Source: Cylicocyclus nassatus
Taxonomy: Eukaryota > Nematoda > Chromadorea > Rhabditida > Strongylidae
Assembly: GCA_958299035.1 (NCBI GenBank)
Contig: CATQJL010000223.1
Location: 15,223,742-15,287,741 of the forward strand
DNA length: 64,000 bases
Reading direction: 5' to 3'
In this document: one piece after another, positions 25,301-35,760 of the stretch
Layout: every line of letters begins with the position of its first letter
How positions within the stretch are numbered: position 1 is the first letter of the stretch
Made by a program: the position numbers and the translations under genes
The notes under the pieces: generated by a model
Told to the model about the DNA's origin: nothing
The model's database searches: none
What the model saw: the letters and a program-made list of their open reading frames with translations, nothing else

Positions 25301-28046
25301 ATCATGCTTAGCTAGAGAAGTTCTTTGTTTTCCAACAGTTTCTTGTTATGTTAAGCTATGTTTGCTTCTGATTCAAATTGCTGCTTGATTTCTCAAGGTT
25401 CGATGAAAAGGGTAGTTCTTGCTCAAGCTCTAGCCTTTACATAGTTAATAGTCTTTTGGACTTGAAAGGGCTGAACTTCGCCCCTTTATCTCACCTCTTC
25501 AGCTTTTTAGCAATAGTGCATCTATCTCATTTTCTCGTTATCTCAATATTCAGCACCGCAATCATTATTCACTCAGTTGTTGGTGCAGATAATGAGTCTA
25601 CAAGCATCTCAGTGCTTCACCGCACAGCATATTCGATCACTAACGTAACATGCAAGACTATATTCGTACATAACTCAGCAATGGTATATTACCGCATTTG
25701 TCCGTTCGTGTACGAATTCGATGTTTGATTTTGACAATAGACAGCAATTACCCACGTCGTAATTACCCACGTCTGAGATTTGTCAACAGATTCATACGGC
25801 TTTCTGCTCACATATCAGGTGACCGATGGGTTTTCACCTGAATTTGAATTAGAATGTGAAGATGAGGGTCTCGCCAAGGTTAAGACGCAAAGTAGTTGTA
25901 GGACCTTGGGATCATAACTGTGTGTGCTATGTGCCGTCTAGCTTAGTTTGGAATCCCTGTGCGAACGGTATCCAAGCTTACCGTGATAGCAAGCCTCCTT
26001 GGGGCAAGTTTTAGGCTTACATTTCTGCTGCAAACTTCAGGTCGCTTAGTAGGGAGTCTACTTTCGCACCCGTCGTTGTGCCAGGACGTCGCCCTCAAGC
26101 CATATGCCAGCACGGACTGGCAAAGCAGATTTTGATGTATGTTAGGCTTGAAACAGATTATATGTCAAACTTGAAGCAAACTGTATGGAGAACATGCTGT
26201 CGTAAATTGAGCTTCACGTCAAACTCGCGCACCACAGCAAGCAGGGATGCGCGTAAGTTGACGAATTGCGAATTGCGGGTGCATCACCTTGGTTGTCCTA
26301 CCGCGACGATTACCGTAGCATGGCAAGCTGCTACAAACCTTCTCCTTACCCTACCTAGCCTCACATTTCTATAGTCTGCAGTCCGACCCATATAGAAAGG
26401 AACAAAACCATACTTAAATGCTGCAGCCACAACCACGATCACTTTTGGCACGTTAAGTCTGTGAGATTTTGAGTTGAATACACCATTGGCCATCTGGAGT
26501 GCACTGAAATCATGGCGATAAAAAGCGAACTCAATAGGTTAAATATCTTACGCACGCTGCCATATTTGTGCCGCTTGATCCACTGTACGGTAGACTGAGT
26601 TTCGAAATCAGATCATTCGTAGACCGCCAGTAGGTTAAGTCATAGACTAGCTTAGCCTCGTCAGAGTATGTGATAAATCTAAATTACTTGCGTAAACCCG
26701 AGTTTTTGGAGCAGTGAAAAAATGTCATCTGCAAAACGTACCCTACTCGTGTTTGTGTAGGCATTTGACCTACTGACAAATCACGCATAGAGGCGGCAAT
26801 GAACTGAATCACCTAGAACGACATATATAGTAGCCTTTTTTAGTCATCTATAACAGAAAAGTCAGACCTCAGCAAAGCCTGCCTTTGTCATTGCAGCAGA
26901 CGAATCAACTACAAACATCACATCTACCCAGACTGAACTTTTCCGTACATCACAGAGGTATTTTTGAGGGGTGATGCCCTAAAATTCGCTGCTCTGAGAT
27001 ATGAATGTCAGTTTTCGGTTAGCCAAACCGCTGAGAATAAACAACAGTTTTTAGGCTGCATTCATGTGAAGCTTCAATTTCTGTCAAGGTAATTTCTCAG
27101 TTAAAGGCAGCGTTCAGGCAAATCTGGACATATGATTTTAGGTGGAACGATTTTGTTCCCCTAAGGCACGGCCTAACGGCAGCGCAATATGACTTACTAA
27201 TGGCTGAGATATACGCCTTTAAACTGAACCCCAGGATCGTATTATCGGACGACTTGCATCATGTCTGCATGATTTCGCGCAAGGACCTAAGCGCGCGAAA
27301 CTGATGTGTCACGCCATGAATCCATGCAAAATACGATTCTAGGGTTCAGTTTAGAGGCTAATATTTTAGCCCTTAGAACATCATCTGAGCTGCGGGTTTG
27401 GGCAGTGTCTTAGTTAGGGTCCCAAAATTGCTGCTGTCCGCGTGAAATCCCTAAATATGCAGTTTGCCTGGACGCTGCCTTGGATTTGATATCAACATTA
27501 AGCTCATTACACCGCCTAAACAAGATAAATCTTACAAGTTAAACAACTCACATGAGTAAGTGGTTCCATCAGCTTTCCACATAGCGCATCTGAAAATTCT
27601 CACTACTGGTTTACAAATTCTAAATTTACAAGAATTAACATGCGCATATAGCCTCCTCTCCCTCTCCCCTCCTAAGCATGAGCAATTTACATAACCTTGT
27701 TTACACCTGTCTCAGAATCTTCTACAGAAGCTTTTGCTTCAATTCTGAAGCTCTCTGTTTCGAGTTGTGAAATTCGGTCAGCATCATAGAAAAATGCGAC
27801 TTTTTCCTTTTGTTGGGTAGCGGACTATATGTCGCCGATGGAAGCTCCTGCCGGACATCTGTGACAAGTACACATTTCAATACATGCACAGGCTGATTAT
27901 CTGCTGCATTGTCCGCGTGAGACCCCTACTTTCGGCGACATATAGTCCTCTACCCTTGGAGATTTGTTCCCTTCGACTCAGTAATGATTTAGAAGCAGAG
28001 TAATCTTACCTGTGGCAAGAAGGAGAAACAAAAGAAGACGGCTCAT
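19393..28046 (-). CDS. Secreted vWA-C-type lectin domain protein A, complete, 13 exons
   Basis: Predicted secreted lectin of the nematode vWA-CTLD type. Exons in coding order: 28010-28046, 27552-27589, 26868-26978, 26742-26812, 26556-26678, 26414-26503, 21354-21424, 21052-21174, 20608-20699, 20459-20546, 20316-20395, 19611-19705, 19393-19555. The sum is 1182 nt (393 aa); all phases agree and all introns are GT-AG. Residues 1-12 (MSRLLLFLLLAT) form a signal peptide. A vWA domain spans about 40-215 (VWVDVMFVVDSSAAMT, where the third MIDAS residue is Ala; FITYSDEAKLVYDL; NVPKVIVVVAAAF; FGGILITVEYLQEGG). A CTLD spans about 224-355 (CFCPDNYVPYLN, GLEHNGKLVKIENYEKAEF, ALIGL, FQWQDGSK, DECVSM, CTKGLPYVCE). 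No EPN/QPD or WND motif is visible, so classical Ca-dependent sugar binding is doubtful. Intron 6 (about 5 kb) holds an RTE and a foldback element. Ligand unknown. Confidence 0.95.
19979..20116. mobile_element. Inverted-repeat MITE in lectin A intron, shared with copy B
   Basis: The ends CCTTTG...AACTGGATTGG and the inverse ending GAATCAAAGG enclose about 138 bp, with GGAAGGAGGGGCTTTGT inverted as ACAAAGCCCCGCCTTCC. The homologous copy in lectin B is at 41831-41978, so this insertion predates the duplication. A third, related copy lies at 44048-44199. Confidence 0.75.
21518..23377 (+). mobile_element. 5'-truncated RTE retrotransposon in lectin A intron 6
   Basis: A 1860-bp plus-strand insertion, opposite to the host gene. 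It is flanked by an 8-bp target duplication ACGTTCAA (21510-21517, 23378-23385). It ends in short tandem GATACAGGTG units, the simple-repeat 3' end typical of RTE elements. The endonuclease half is missing, as expected from incomplete target-primed reverse transcription. Lectin B has no element at the equivalent position (ATAACTTTCAA near 44233), so it inserted after the duplication. Confidence 0.9.
21531..23346 (+). pseudogene. RTE reverse transcriptase, one frameshift
   Basis: Reverse transcriptase with readable blocks: NRTAPGPDRIKPEHL, NYRPICLLSVIYKLFTRVI, GFRRGFSTIDHI, LCLTFIDLKRVFDSVE (palm block A, with DLKRVFDS where DLKKAFDS is more usual), RGVRQGDTISPKLF, HHLRFADDIVLI (catalytic FADD), GLRLNLTKT. 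It then shifts frame near 22735-22745, where a one- or two-base loss turns the expected SSYxYL into a stop. It continues with LSRELNMMNDLAPEL, LRAHLFNSTVLPALTYASETW, KIRWAGHVMRFDDNRWRRAV and RGRPPTRWSDMF to a stop near 23346. Otherwise nearly intact, so a young insertion. Confidence 0.92.
23700..25085. repeat. MITE relic split by the element at 23872-25020
   Basis: Sequence left of 23864 (AACTGTTACGAGTTCATTGC, TCGCGACTAACTACC) and right of 25028 (ACAGTTGCCTTGTCGAGAGA, GATGAAATTGCGTG) matches the halves of the GATCGTCGCGATT MITE family. The two halves are separated exactly by the element at 23872-25020. This is nesting of two transposon types; the outer copy is decayed. Confidence 0.55.
23872..25020. 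mobile_element. Large inverted-repeat hAT-like element (CAGGGTCAAGC family)
   Basis: It starts CAGGGTCAAGCGTGGGG and ends with the inverse CTTGCTCGACCCTG. The flanks CCCATAAC (23864-23871) and CTCATAAC (25021-25028) match at 7 of 8 bases, the 8-bp duplication of hAT elements. The two long arms (about 24000-24170 and 24740-24880) contain GTAGCCTAGTATCTTGAA inverted, with an inner palindrome around 24555-24690. G runs near 24929-24938 and 24960-24975 are probably length-variable. A second copy is at 51311-52275. Confidence 0.82.
27104..27481. mobile_element. MITE (AAGGCAG family) in lectin A intron 2
   Basis: The terminal repeats AAGGCAGCGTTCAGGCAAA and TTTGCCTGGACGCTGCCTT enclose 378 bp. A second palindrome inside (AACTGAACCCCAGGATCGTA against its inverse near 27328-27350) gives a nested hairpin. 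It is missing from the same intron of lectin B, so it is younger than the duplication. The same family is at 55077-55451. Confidence 0.8.
27815..27955. mobile_element. 141-bp MITE in lectin A intron 1, shared with copy B
   Basis: The termini GGGTAGCGGACTATATGTCG and its inverse CGACATATAGTCCTCTACCC enclose 141 bp. It has the same position and length in lectin B (46467-46607), so it was present before duplication. It is close to exon 1 and could influence transcription, but nothing shows that. Confidence 0.75.
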
Positions 28047-28085
28047 GGTTTGCAACTGAACTGCACATCGTGCTTATGTCATCCG

Positions 28086-28092
28086 TATATAT
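28086..28092 (-). promoter_or_regulatory. TATA-like box of lectin gene A
   Basis: ATATATA on the minus strand about 40 bases upstream of the start codon. It is kept in lectin B at 46738-46744 with similar spacing. This implies a very short 5' UTR. Inferred from sequence and conservation; no transcript evidence. Confidence 0.5.
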
Positions 28093-28099
28093 TTCCTTC

Positions 28100-30110
28100 T
28101 CTCATGCAAAAAAAACCTATTTCGTTGAAAATTCAAGCATATTTCAAATGCTTTCCCTACAGTTATTGCCATTTTTTGTCACTAATGATTTGAGATAAGA
28201 CATCACTTCAAAAAATATTGCAACGAATCACTCTTTTTTGACGCTGTTTAGCCATTATGATGCATTTTTGACAGATTTACAAAGGCGACATATAATTATA
28301 TGATAAGCATTTCTTGTTCCGGTACTTGAGAGACTAAAAAAGTTTGGCCGTTGTCATGAGTTTTTTTTTGAAGTCTCCAAACTAAAGAATAGCCATTTGA
28401 AGACTGACAGCATATAAAATAAACAGTCTTAAAGCAGGAATAATGGTGTATTTAATATCTATTTTTGTCAAAGATTGAAGAGAATAATGCGAATGAAAAT
28501 AACTAAATGGTTCCAAAGTTCCAATGTTTCCTTTTATATTCATTCAATAAACTTTGTCGATGTGCTTACCATCGCTAAAAGAATGTTTTTGAAGTTAGGC
28601 TTGACCTTAATGCGCTCACATTGGTTAGATTTATCTTGAAGCATTCGACAAGGTTCCTCTTACAAACCGCTAAGTGAAAGCAATTTTAGGATTCAAACTA
28701 GAGGCTAGTGTCCAGCGGTATATAAAGGTTCTAGCCTTGATAACTGAAAGAGCATATAGATTGAGGAAAACAGCGTTTCTTTTACGGCAGAATATCTCAC
28801 AAGACAAGACCAACAAAAACAAAACAATAAAACACGGATCGGTGGGAGAAAGGAGGATTACGAGTTGATCTTTTAGCAGGGTTAGACGTGGTTAACTTTA
28901 GGTGCCTTGGTCAGCACTTCAAGAGTGTTTCCGGGCAAGACCAGTGATCCTGGAATCCTCTTAATGTCGTGCGCAAGTGCATGTCCTTGGTATGTCTTGG
29001 CGCAAGTGCGATATCACACCATTAAAGAAGCGAAAAATAAGAAAATGAAACAAAGGCTCCAATAATCTTACTGAACTTCACATGCGGCTACAGCTAAAAC
29101 CGTAATGTCTACAGAGATTCTGAAGAACAAGCGAAAATTTTCACTTTACAACTGTAACTGTGGTCTTTCAAAAGCAATATCTTCGATTTTGCAAGGCGGC
29201 GTATAAGCCTAAGCAATCAAAAGACTGATAGCCTGATTTTTGCATGGGTGCTGCCTCTAAGAAGGGTCTTTTCTCTCCCTTCAAAAATGCTTATACTATC
29301 CGAAAATCTCTCTGCTCGTGGAAAACCCGTTATCCACCTCTTTTCTACCCTTAAAAGTATTGTACCTCTTTTTTTGCAAACATCGTATCCAGGACTTGCA
29401 TCCCTTTTATGACAATATTGGAGGTGATTTTCTATGATCGATGTCTAGAAAGACAAATATTGTAATGGTTGGCCGTCATCATTTTTGTATTCGCATGGAT
29501 GTAAGTGCTCGCGGCGGATGGAACAGTCTAGAAGAAGCCAGATTCGTTTTGCAGAGGTCTTCTTTTAAACAATCTTAACAGTCGTATTTTATAGGGATCC
29601 GAGTGTTGTGTGCTTCAACTATGGAGTAACACAATTTTCTCGTTTTACGAAATGAGTAGACTTTCAGGAATCTGAATGTTTATTCTATAAAATAATGCTC
29701 ATTATGCCTTCAACAAACTTCATTTCCCAATCAATCAGTTAGGGTCTCAACATCGCTCTAATAAATTGAAAAGCTGCTACAAAATCGTTTGGTTGACATT
29801 TACGAGCTCGATGCCCAGTCAGAATAAGCTAGCTTTGTTCAAGTAGTTGACATCACTCAATTTTTCCTTTCAAGCACTTCACACTGAAAGCAGCGCTAGA
29901 TTACCTATTATATTTATCTGGATCGTCACATGCGTATGAGTCAGGAGGCTAAGTCAATGGATGGACGTTCAAATTAACTATGCTCAACCTTCCAATACTA
30001 TGGCTCCATCACACTTCGCTGTTTTAGCCATACGCTGCATAAAACAACAGCCTAATCTCGCAGTATTTATTTTTCAATGACAAAGAATTCATTTATACAT
30101 CATTCTAAAA
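28100..30110. other. Spacer between lectin A and gene C copy A
   Basis: Duplicated in copy B (46750-48850) with scattered substitutions and indels. It includes a conserved block at 28640-28890 (copy B 47340-47590) with a TATATAAAGG-like motif near 28719 and an open frame in both copies. The block 29340-29570 matches the better-open frame at 48037-48276 of copy B, with several small indels here. No gene I can name. Confidence 0.5.
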
Positions 30111-30116
30111 AATGTA

Positions 30117-30279
30117 AAGGCTGCTGCATGACGAAGGCGCAAAAGTGGTATTAGTTGAGCGGGCGCGAACGCGGCGCGCACATATCCTCACCGTTGTAAA
30201 TCATGCGCCTCATGCGCTCTGCGGCTAATAAAACCAGATCGCATCCAAAGGTATGGCTCCTTCGTTATGCAGCAGCCTT
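30117..30279. mobile_element. MITE with TA target duplication, copy A only
   Basis: The ends AAGGCTGCTGCATGACGAAG and the inverse CTTCGTTATGCAGCAGCCTT are separated by a GC-rich middle (GAACGCGGCGCGCAC). TA flanks both sides (30115-30116, 30280-30281). Copy B has the empty site GTGTACTTCTTC near 48837, which proves insertion after the duplication. 163 bp. Confidence 0.85.
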
Positions 30280-30329
30280 TACTTCTTCGGTACGCACAGA
30301 AGAAAAGCTGAAAACTAAGCAAATGATCC

Positions 30330-30600
30330 ATTTGCGCTGTTTTTCAATGAAACTTCCGACGAAGTTAAGGAGTGGTAGAAAGATTGGACCATCGAGAGGT
30401 GTTCATGCGAGAAGCTTACGCGTTGTTGCTTTCCAACCTCATATGCTGATTAATCGAGAGTTCTACTTGGAGACAGAAAATTGCATATTTTATCATTCTG
30501 TTTGTTGTGATATGCCAAGAAGAGCCATCTCTTGCGCTTATCACTGTGCACACGATGTTATGCAAAAAGCCACCGATTTGCAATAAAAACGGAAAGATCA
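30330..30600. other. Conserved block with open frames on both strands
   Basis: Homologous to 48880-49150 in copy B. Both strands carry open frames that look plausible. The plus strand has HMLINREFYLETE and CCDMPRRAISCAYHCAH. The minus strand has Cys-rich or hydrophobic readings ending before a GTAAGC donor-like site near 30420. A 2-base difference in the GTGTGTGC stretch changes minus-strand frame between copies. I cannot decide strand or frame, so this is only a candidate exon. Confidence 0.3.
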
Positions 30601-30761
30601 AGAAGCCATGATGGTGAGATAAGCCAGAAAAGATTAGTTGAGAAAAGGTACAGGAAATATTTCTCGATTTTCACGTGTATGATCCGCAGATAAAGACATG
30701 CATCTGTATAATCATGCTGAGCCCACTCCAAAACGCTTTATTGAAAACACCGGAAATCATT

Positions 30762-32328
30762 TCAAGACAGCACTTGTGGGTAATAATGAGGATAATAGTA
30801 CATGGTGATCTATTGATCTTCGTGAAGTCTATAAATTCCATGGTCAGCGATCCAGCTGTAGGAGTCGAAGCACCTTTTTGCATCACTCCTTCGAGCACTA
30901 GACGAACAATTAGACGTAACTTTGAATACGATGCACTGTCTAAAGTAATCATTACATAGATTGTCTTGTACATCACTTACATAACCTTGTGCCCGTCAAC
31001 AGTAACTTCCACTTCCCCGACCAAAAATGATCAAGGTGATAAAGTTTTTCGTCAAACTCCTTATTAGAAAGTCTTTGCTGAAAGAGTTTTCTTAGTATTA
31101 GTATCAGAAATGCTTTTATAAGCTCCAGGGATCTCGCGTGCGCTCATGACTGAGCGCATGAGATTGGTGCATAGGCGGTATACATAACTGTGTATTACTT
31201 AATGGTTTTAAAACCACAAACCACCCCTTTATCGTATCATGAGACCTAGGCCGTCTGTACGACTTCTTAATGGCTCGCTTTCACGATATTCATCATGTGA
31301 TCTCAAATGTTTGTTCAAATTTGGCCCTCAAACGCATTTTGAGCGGGTTAATACAAAAAAAGTGAAACAATAATGTGAAACTTTTGCGATTATCTAAATG
31401 ACAACGAAAAGAATTAGCACGTGAACATAGCCGCTGGGTTGGAAAAACTCGAATGACTTTGAAATGTTTGTGTTTTTAAAACAATGATTTGTCCAAAAAT
31501 GATAAACTCTCGGCACTGTATATCAATATTGAAGTAACTATTTACTTTAACTGCATGAATAATAGAAATTTCCAACTATCTTCACTTGGCACAAAAACAG
31601 CTGAGCTTACCATTAGTTCATAGATTACTCCATAGAGTGCGTCAACTCAAGTTCACACATTTCTTACAAGGGAACGATTTGGGACCGTGACCTATTGCTG
31701 TGAGATAGACGTACACAAAGTCCGAACCGTCAGTATCCAAGCTTTCTAAACTTTACACTTCGGAGACTTTTTCTGAGTTCAAAGTAAGACTTTATAGCTG
31801 CTTAAATGCTCTTTTGCGTCTAACTAATATAAACCTTGCCTAAGTAAACATTCTGACGATAATAGATCGTGCCATCGAAACAGTGCAGATTTTGGTGGCA
31901 GGAAATGTTCGTGACTTTTTTCGGAAGAAGCACAGCAGATGTTAAGAGCAGATTTGAAACCAGCGCTTTAAGATGAGTTTGATGATGTAAGTTTCATTCC
32001 AAAAGGCCAGGGTCACCCAGCATCTCTCCTTGTTAGATTTGTCAACCCTTAGTTTAAAAAGATTGTGGCGTGCATGTTTTGCAACGAATATAAACTCTAT
32101 CACCTGCACTTCTTATTCTTAATGTTCTTTTCATACAAAAATCTCTTCGTTATATCTGAACTCTTCTTGTATCTCGAACTCCGCAAAAACACTCACCTTA
32201 TTGTCCTTTATCGCATAAGAGGTGCAAAAATACGTTACTGGGCTCTCTCTTGCTGGTTGTGTATGGCGCACACCGAGCACGATATGGTAACGACCTTTAG
32301 AATCGTAGGTGAGCAAAGGTCCTTTGAG
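30762..32328 (-). pseudogene. Gene C copy A, disabled
   Basis: This is the duplicate of the gene C exons at 49323-50830. Exon x1 (32197-32328) is open and identical to copy B. Exon x2 (30981-31077) is 97 nt instead of 98, losing one base in the A run near 31023 and shifting frame. Exon x3 (30762-30939) has a TAG at 30810-30812 where copy B has a Trp codon. Splice sites remain canonical. It is most simply a recent pseudogene; a truncated product is possible. Confidence 0.7.
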
Positions 32329-34480
32329 CTGTAAAATGGTTTCCTATAATTTTTTATAGCAATATCTGACATTTTTTACATTTTAAAAGCACCTTCTTTC
32401 TTGCCAGTTCGACTGAAATATTTGCGCGAGAAGGTCCAAGAAAAAAGTGTATTTTGGAATTAGACTTGTCAAATCAATCTCTGGCAATAGTTTGACTTTA
32501 CTGGAGGACTCGCTAAGTGGAGTGCTTGCAAGCATTTTTGCAATAACACTTAGAAACTTTGAAAAAAATGCACAATTTATGGTGTTCGGAAATGCAGAGC
32601 ACTGTCCTTTTTGTGCTTTGGCCAAACGATATGCTTAGCTTAACAGTATAGTAAAGTCCATCATATTATAGACGTTTGGAGACATGAGCCAAACAGGTTT
32701 TTAAAAATTGAGCGGAAAAAGCAATAAATGTCCGCAACTTTTCAATCTTATATATAAGTAATCAAAATAATTAAGTGAGGTAAAGTGCCAAACATAGTTG
32801 CATGTTTGATCAAATCTTGCAGTTTTTTAATTTTCGAAACAACTACATACAGCAGTTCTAAAAATTTTTCAAAGTGAAAGTCATCTTAATACAAGACACT
32901 CTACAATGATCTGATGCTATATATGTGCTAAATGCGATGGAAGACAAAAACAGCAAAAGCATTTTTTTGCTCATAGTTGATTTGGTTTATATCAGAAACC
33001 GTTACTGGATTGCATGTGGGATTATAATATAAATGAACTAAGGCTGAGTTCCACATTTTGAGAGAGTATACTGAAGTTTATCTACAGGCTCGATCTCAAA
33101 AGTACAAACAAAAACCCTACTCACTTTTTTCTGACTAATCAGTGAAAATGTCCGCGACATTCCTTTGCCATATTGCAATTGGTGTCAGTCCTGTAATAAA
33201 AGCCTGTAACATCTACGAATTAGGGACCGAAATGTTCTAAAATCGTCAAGATAGGTTTAAAAAGCAAATGCACTGTACGTTGAGGCACGTGTATACTCCA
33301 AATACTTTGGTCACCATCGAACAATACACACTATGTTCGTGTATAATCAGCGCACGAGTTCGCCCGTATCGCAGTAGGCTAACGCGAAGGTATTTGGCGC
33401 GGCTGCCACAGTGCATGCTGCCTAAGATTAGCATCAGCACTTGCTAACTCACATAGTAGACAGCCGCTCGCGCCACGCTCGCGGGCGTTCAGCTTACAAC
33501 GATGCGGGCGACTACGTGCATTCGACTATACAAAGAGCTATGGCAGCGCAGAATTCATTTCATGCATTGATTTCTGAGTGTTGGAGAGTTGCTGATCTGC
33601 ACAGATAAAGTATTGCTACCAAAGTTTGTTTATGGGTACATTAGAGTGGTAGAGTGATTTTTCTTTCTAGATGTGTGGGACTCCACATTTGAGATGCTCA
33701 GCCTTTCTTCTCAATCAAGGGATTGGCCATAAATTGCCGGCAACTGTTCCAAGCTTGCTAATGCTGCTGGAGTTGTCGCTTAGAAAGCGCATAACAGAGA
33801 CTACTACGGGGTCCTGTAGTGATCGTCAAACTCGACAACCGTTGTCTGCAGCCTATGGCTTTCCCTAAATGGTATAGATTTGGTCAAACTTGAACACCAA
33901 TGTTCCTGAGGAAAAAAACGTAAGAAAAGCACGACCCTATGGTGCCAGGGCCGAACTCAGCCGAAAAAATTTGCTGTTGCAAATGTGCAGAGAAAGCTGC
34001 AAGCGAGTTCAACAAGATTATGGTAGACTCAAGCAAAAGAAGAGGTGCACATGCTCTGGGACGATACTGGGTTGCCCTAAGATGGCTTTTTCACACCTAA
34101 TTCTTCTTGATCACTTAATGGTAAAATGACAATAATTCGAACATTTTCCCCAAGCCGAAAAACTTCATGCGGACTCTTTTGAAAACTCCCCTATCAAGAA
34201 TTTTCAAGAATCTGTTTAGCAATGTCAATGTAAATTCTTTTGAAAGTAATTAAAATCTGAAGAAACTACAGCCTGAACTCACATTTTCTTCACCAAATCA
34301 ATTTTTACGCTTAAACAGCTCCTTTCTATATGATAAAAAAAGCTATGACCTTATCGCTAAAAGCTAAACTGTGAACAGGGGCGAACCACCATGCAGCATT
34401 GAGAATTTATTACTATTGTATGGTATATCGTAGCTGAGTCAATCATCAGCTTTTGATATGATATCCTTGTGTATGTAGAC
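32329..34480. other. Upstream flank of gene C copy A, duplicated
   Basis: It aligns to 50831-53990 of copy B, minus the foldback at 51311-52275. It may hold further 5' exons of gene C. A 20-nt microexon candidate at about 32398-32417 reads ELARKK in both copies, with only a synonymous change. The block 33470-33545 (CGTGCATTCGACTATACAAA region) is nearly identical between copies. The block 33900-34100 keeps an open plus frame (RKARPYGAR, RVQQDYGRLKQK) but with mostly amino-acid-changing substitutions. Gene structure unresolved. Confidence 0.45.
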
Positions 34481-34487
34481 CCTTGTA

Positions 34488-34656
34488 CAGGGCTCCTAAA
34501 TTGCAGAGTCGTTTGCACCAGCGGTCGCGCGACCGCGTCGCGCCCGGGCATCAATGGCGCCGCCTCGATCGATGGCGCCAGCACCGGCAAAATGCCCGGG
34601 CGCGACGCGGTCGAGCGACCGCTGGTGCAAACGACTCTGCAATTTTAGGAGCCCTG
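34488..34656. mobile_element. GC-rich near-perfect palindrome (169 bp), copy A only
   Basis: The ends CAGGGCTCCTAAATTGCAGA and the inverse TCTGCAATTTTAGGAGCCCTG continue through CACCAGCGGTCGC and CGCGCCCGGGCAT to a centre of overlapping ATGGCGCC and CGATCGAT palindromes. TA lies at both ends (34486-34487, 34657-34658). Copy B is uninterrupted here (near 54005). Its GC content is far above its surroundings. Confidence 0.82.
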
Positions 34657-34738
34657 TATGCCGTTTCTGGCTTCAGCAAATACTAAAAAATTTGTTGTAC
34701 GACATGTATCCTGAGTGGGGGCAACGGAGCATGTGTAA

Positions 34739-34940
34739 GGGCCCGGTCAGACTTCACGCGACTTAATCGTCGCGATCTAATCGCCAAGATTTCTATTCAT
34801 TTTCATTTCACATTCAAAAATTTCGGTCTGGAAAAGTATCACAACCAAATGCAAGTTGATCGGCATGGAATGATGTTGTAACAGTTGTCTCGTCGCGACT
34901 CAGTCGCGACGATCAAATCGCGTGAAGTCTGCCAGGGGCC
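34739..34940. mobile_element. GATCGTCGCGATT-family MITE, copy A only, TAA target duplication
   Basis: The ends GGGCCCGGTCAGACTTCACG and the inverse CGTGAAGTCTGCCAGGGGCC flank 202 bp, with TAA on both sides (34736-34738, 34941-34943). Near-terminal AATCGTCGCGATCTAATCG matches the family at 17691-17923. The equivalent copy B region (near 54085) lacks it. Confidence 0.8.
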
Positions 34941-35449
34941 TAACGCATATGCACAAAACTTTTAGAATGTGTTATAGCTGTTTCACATCAAGGCTTTTAC
35001 GGTTAAATGCGGTATCCTTGAGTTTATTTCTTCGGTATTACAATCAAAACCGTAAAACGAAGAAAGCTCCTGCAGCTCATAGGCGAATGAGCTGACATAA
35101 AAGCTAACACTCATTTGAGGATTGGTTTTTATCCTCCTTGAATCTTATTAGCTTGACAAATCAAAATTGAGAGTCTGAAAAATTGTTAGAATGTTTTTTC
35201 GTTACTCACTACTTATGAAACTTACCTTTACGTTACCTGTACTTCTCACAGCACAACGGATGGAAACACATACAACCCTTTGTCGGTCATAATGTGTTTT
35301 AATAGATTTTCCGATTACAACGAGAGGAATCTCAAGCGGTGCCGATTTGCACGACCGTTGAAGGCAGTTTCTCGCTACTCAGACAGTCAACGGCATACCT
35401 CCGGAGCAGAAATGGCCGAGCCGCGGGGTTTCCCCAGCTGGGGATTGCC

Positions 35450-35760
35450 ACTCGTGCTCCGGAGACCTCGAGACCTCCTATTTTCTGCTCCGGAGCCCTC
35501 ACATTTTGTGCCCCGGAAACCTCCCATTTGTGCTCCGGAGCCCTCCCATTTTGTGCTCCGCAGACCTCTTTGTGTTCCGGAGTCCTCCCATTTTGTGCTC
35601 CGGAAACCTCCCATTTGTGCTCCGGAGCCCTCCCATTTTGTGCTCCGGAGACCTCCCATTTTGTGCTCCGGAGACCTCCCATTTTGTGCTCCGGAGACTT
35701 CCCATTTGTGCTTCGGAGCCCTGCCATTTTGTGATCCGGAGGTGTCCCAAATCTGGCGCA
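35450..35760. repeat. Minisatellite, 22-23 bp unit, about 12 copies, CTCCGGAG core
   Basis: The consensus unit is close to TGTGCTCCGGAGACCTCCCA plus a short TTT spacer, alternating between forms with ATTT and ATTTT and with GAGCC, GAGAC or GAAAC. The core CTCCGGAG is itself palindromic. Single inverted copies (CCTCCGGAGCAGA) lie outside both ends, near 35398 and 35814-35842. Because the unit length varies, open frames appear on several strands; they are not genes. The array lies just beyond the end of duplication copy A. Confidence 0.85.

Larger units (their letters stand above)
9880..35215. repeat. Segmental duplication, copy A
   Basis: In the same order as 37145-54785. It covers oxygenase exons 1-3 and 5' flank, the 13080-13450 block, lectin gene, gene C and flanks. 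Left boundary near GGTAGCACGTGGTTTACA-type sequence (9938 and 37176). Similarity is high in exons and many introns. Copy A is longer because it holds more insertions, including the LINE relic region 13.6-17.9 kb, which has no counterpart in B. Confidence 0.88.

Noticed and set aside
35450..35760. Regular direct repeats resembling a CRISPR array
   Set aside because: No unique spacers between units; eukaryotic context; simple minisatellite.
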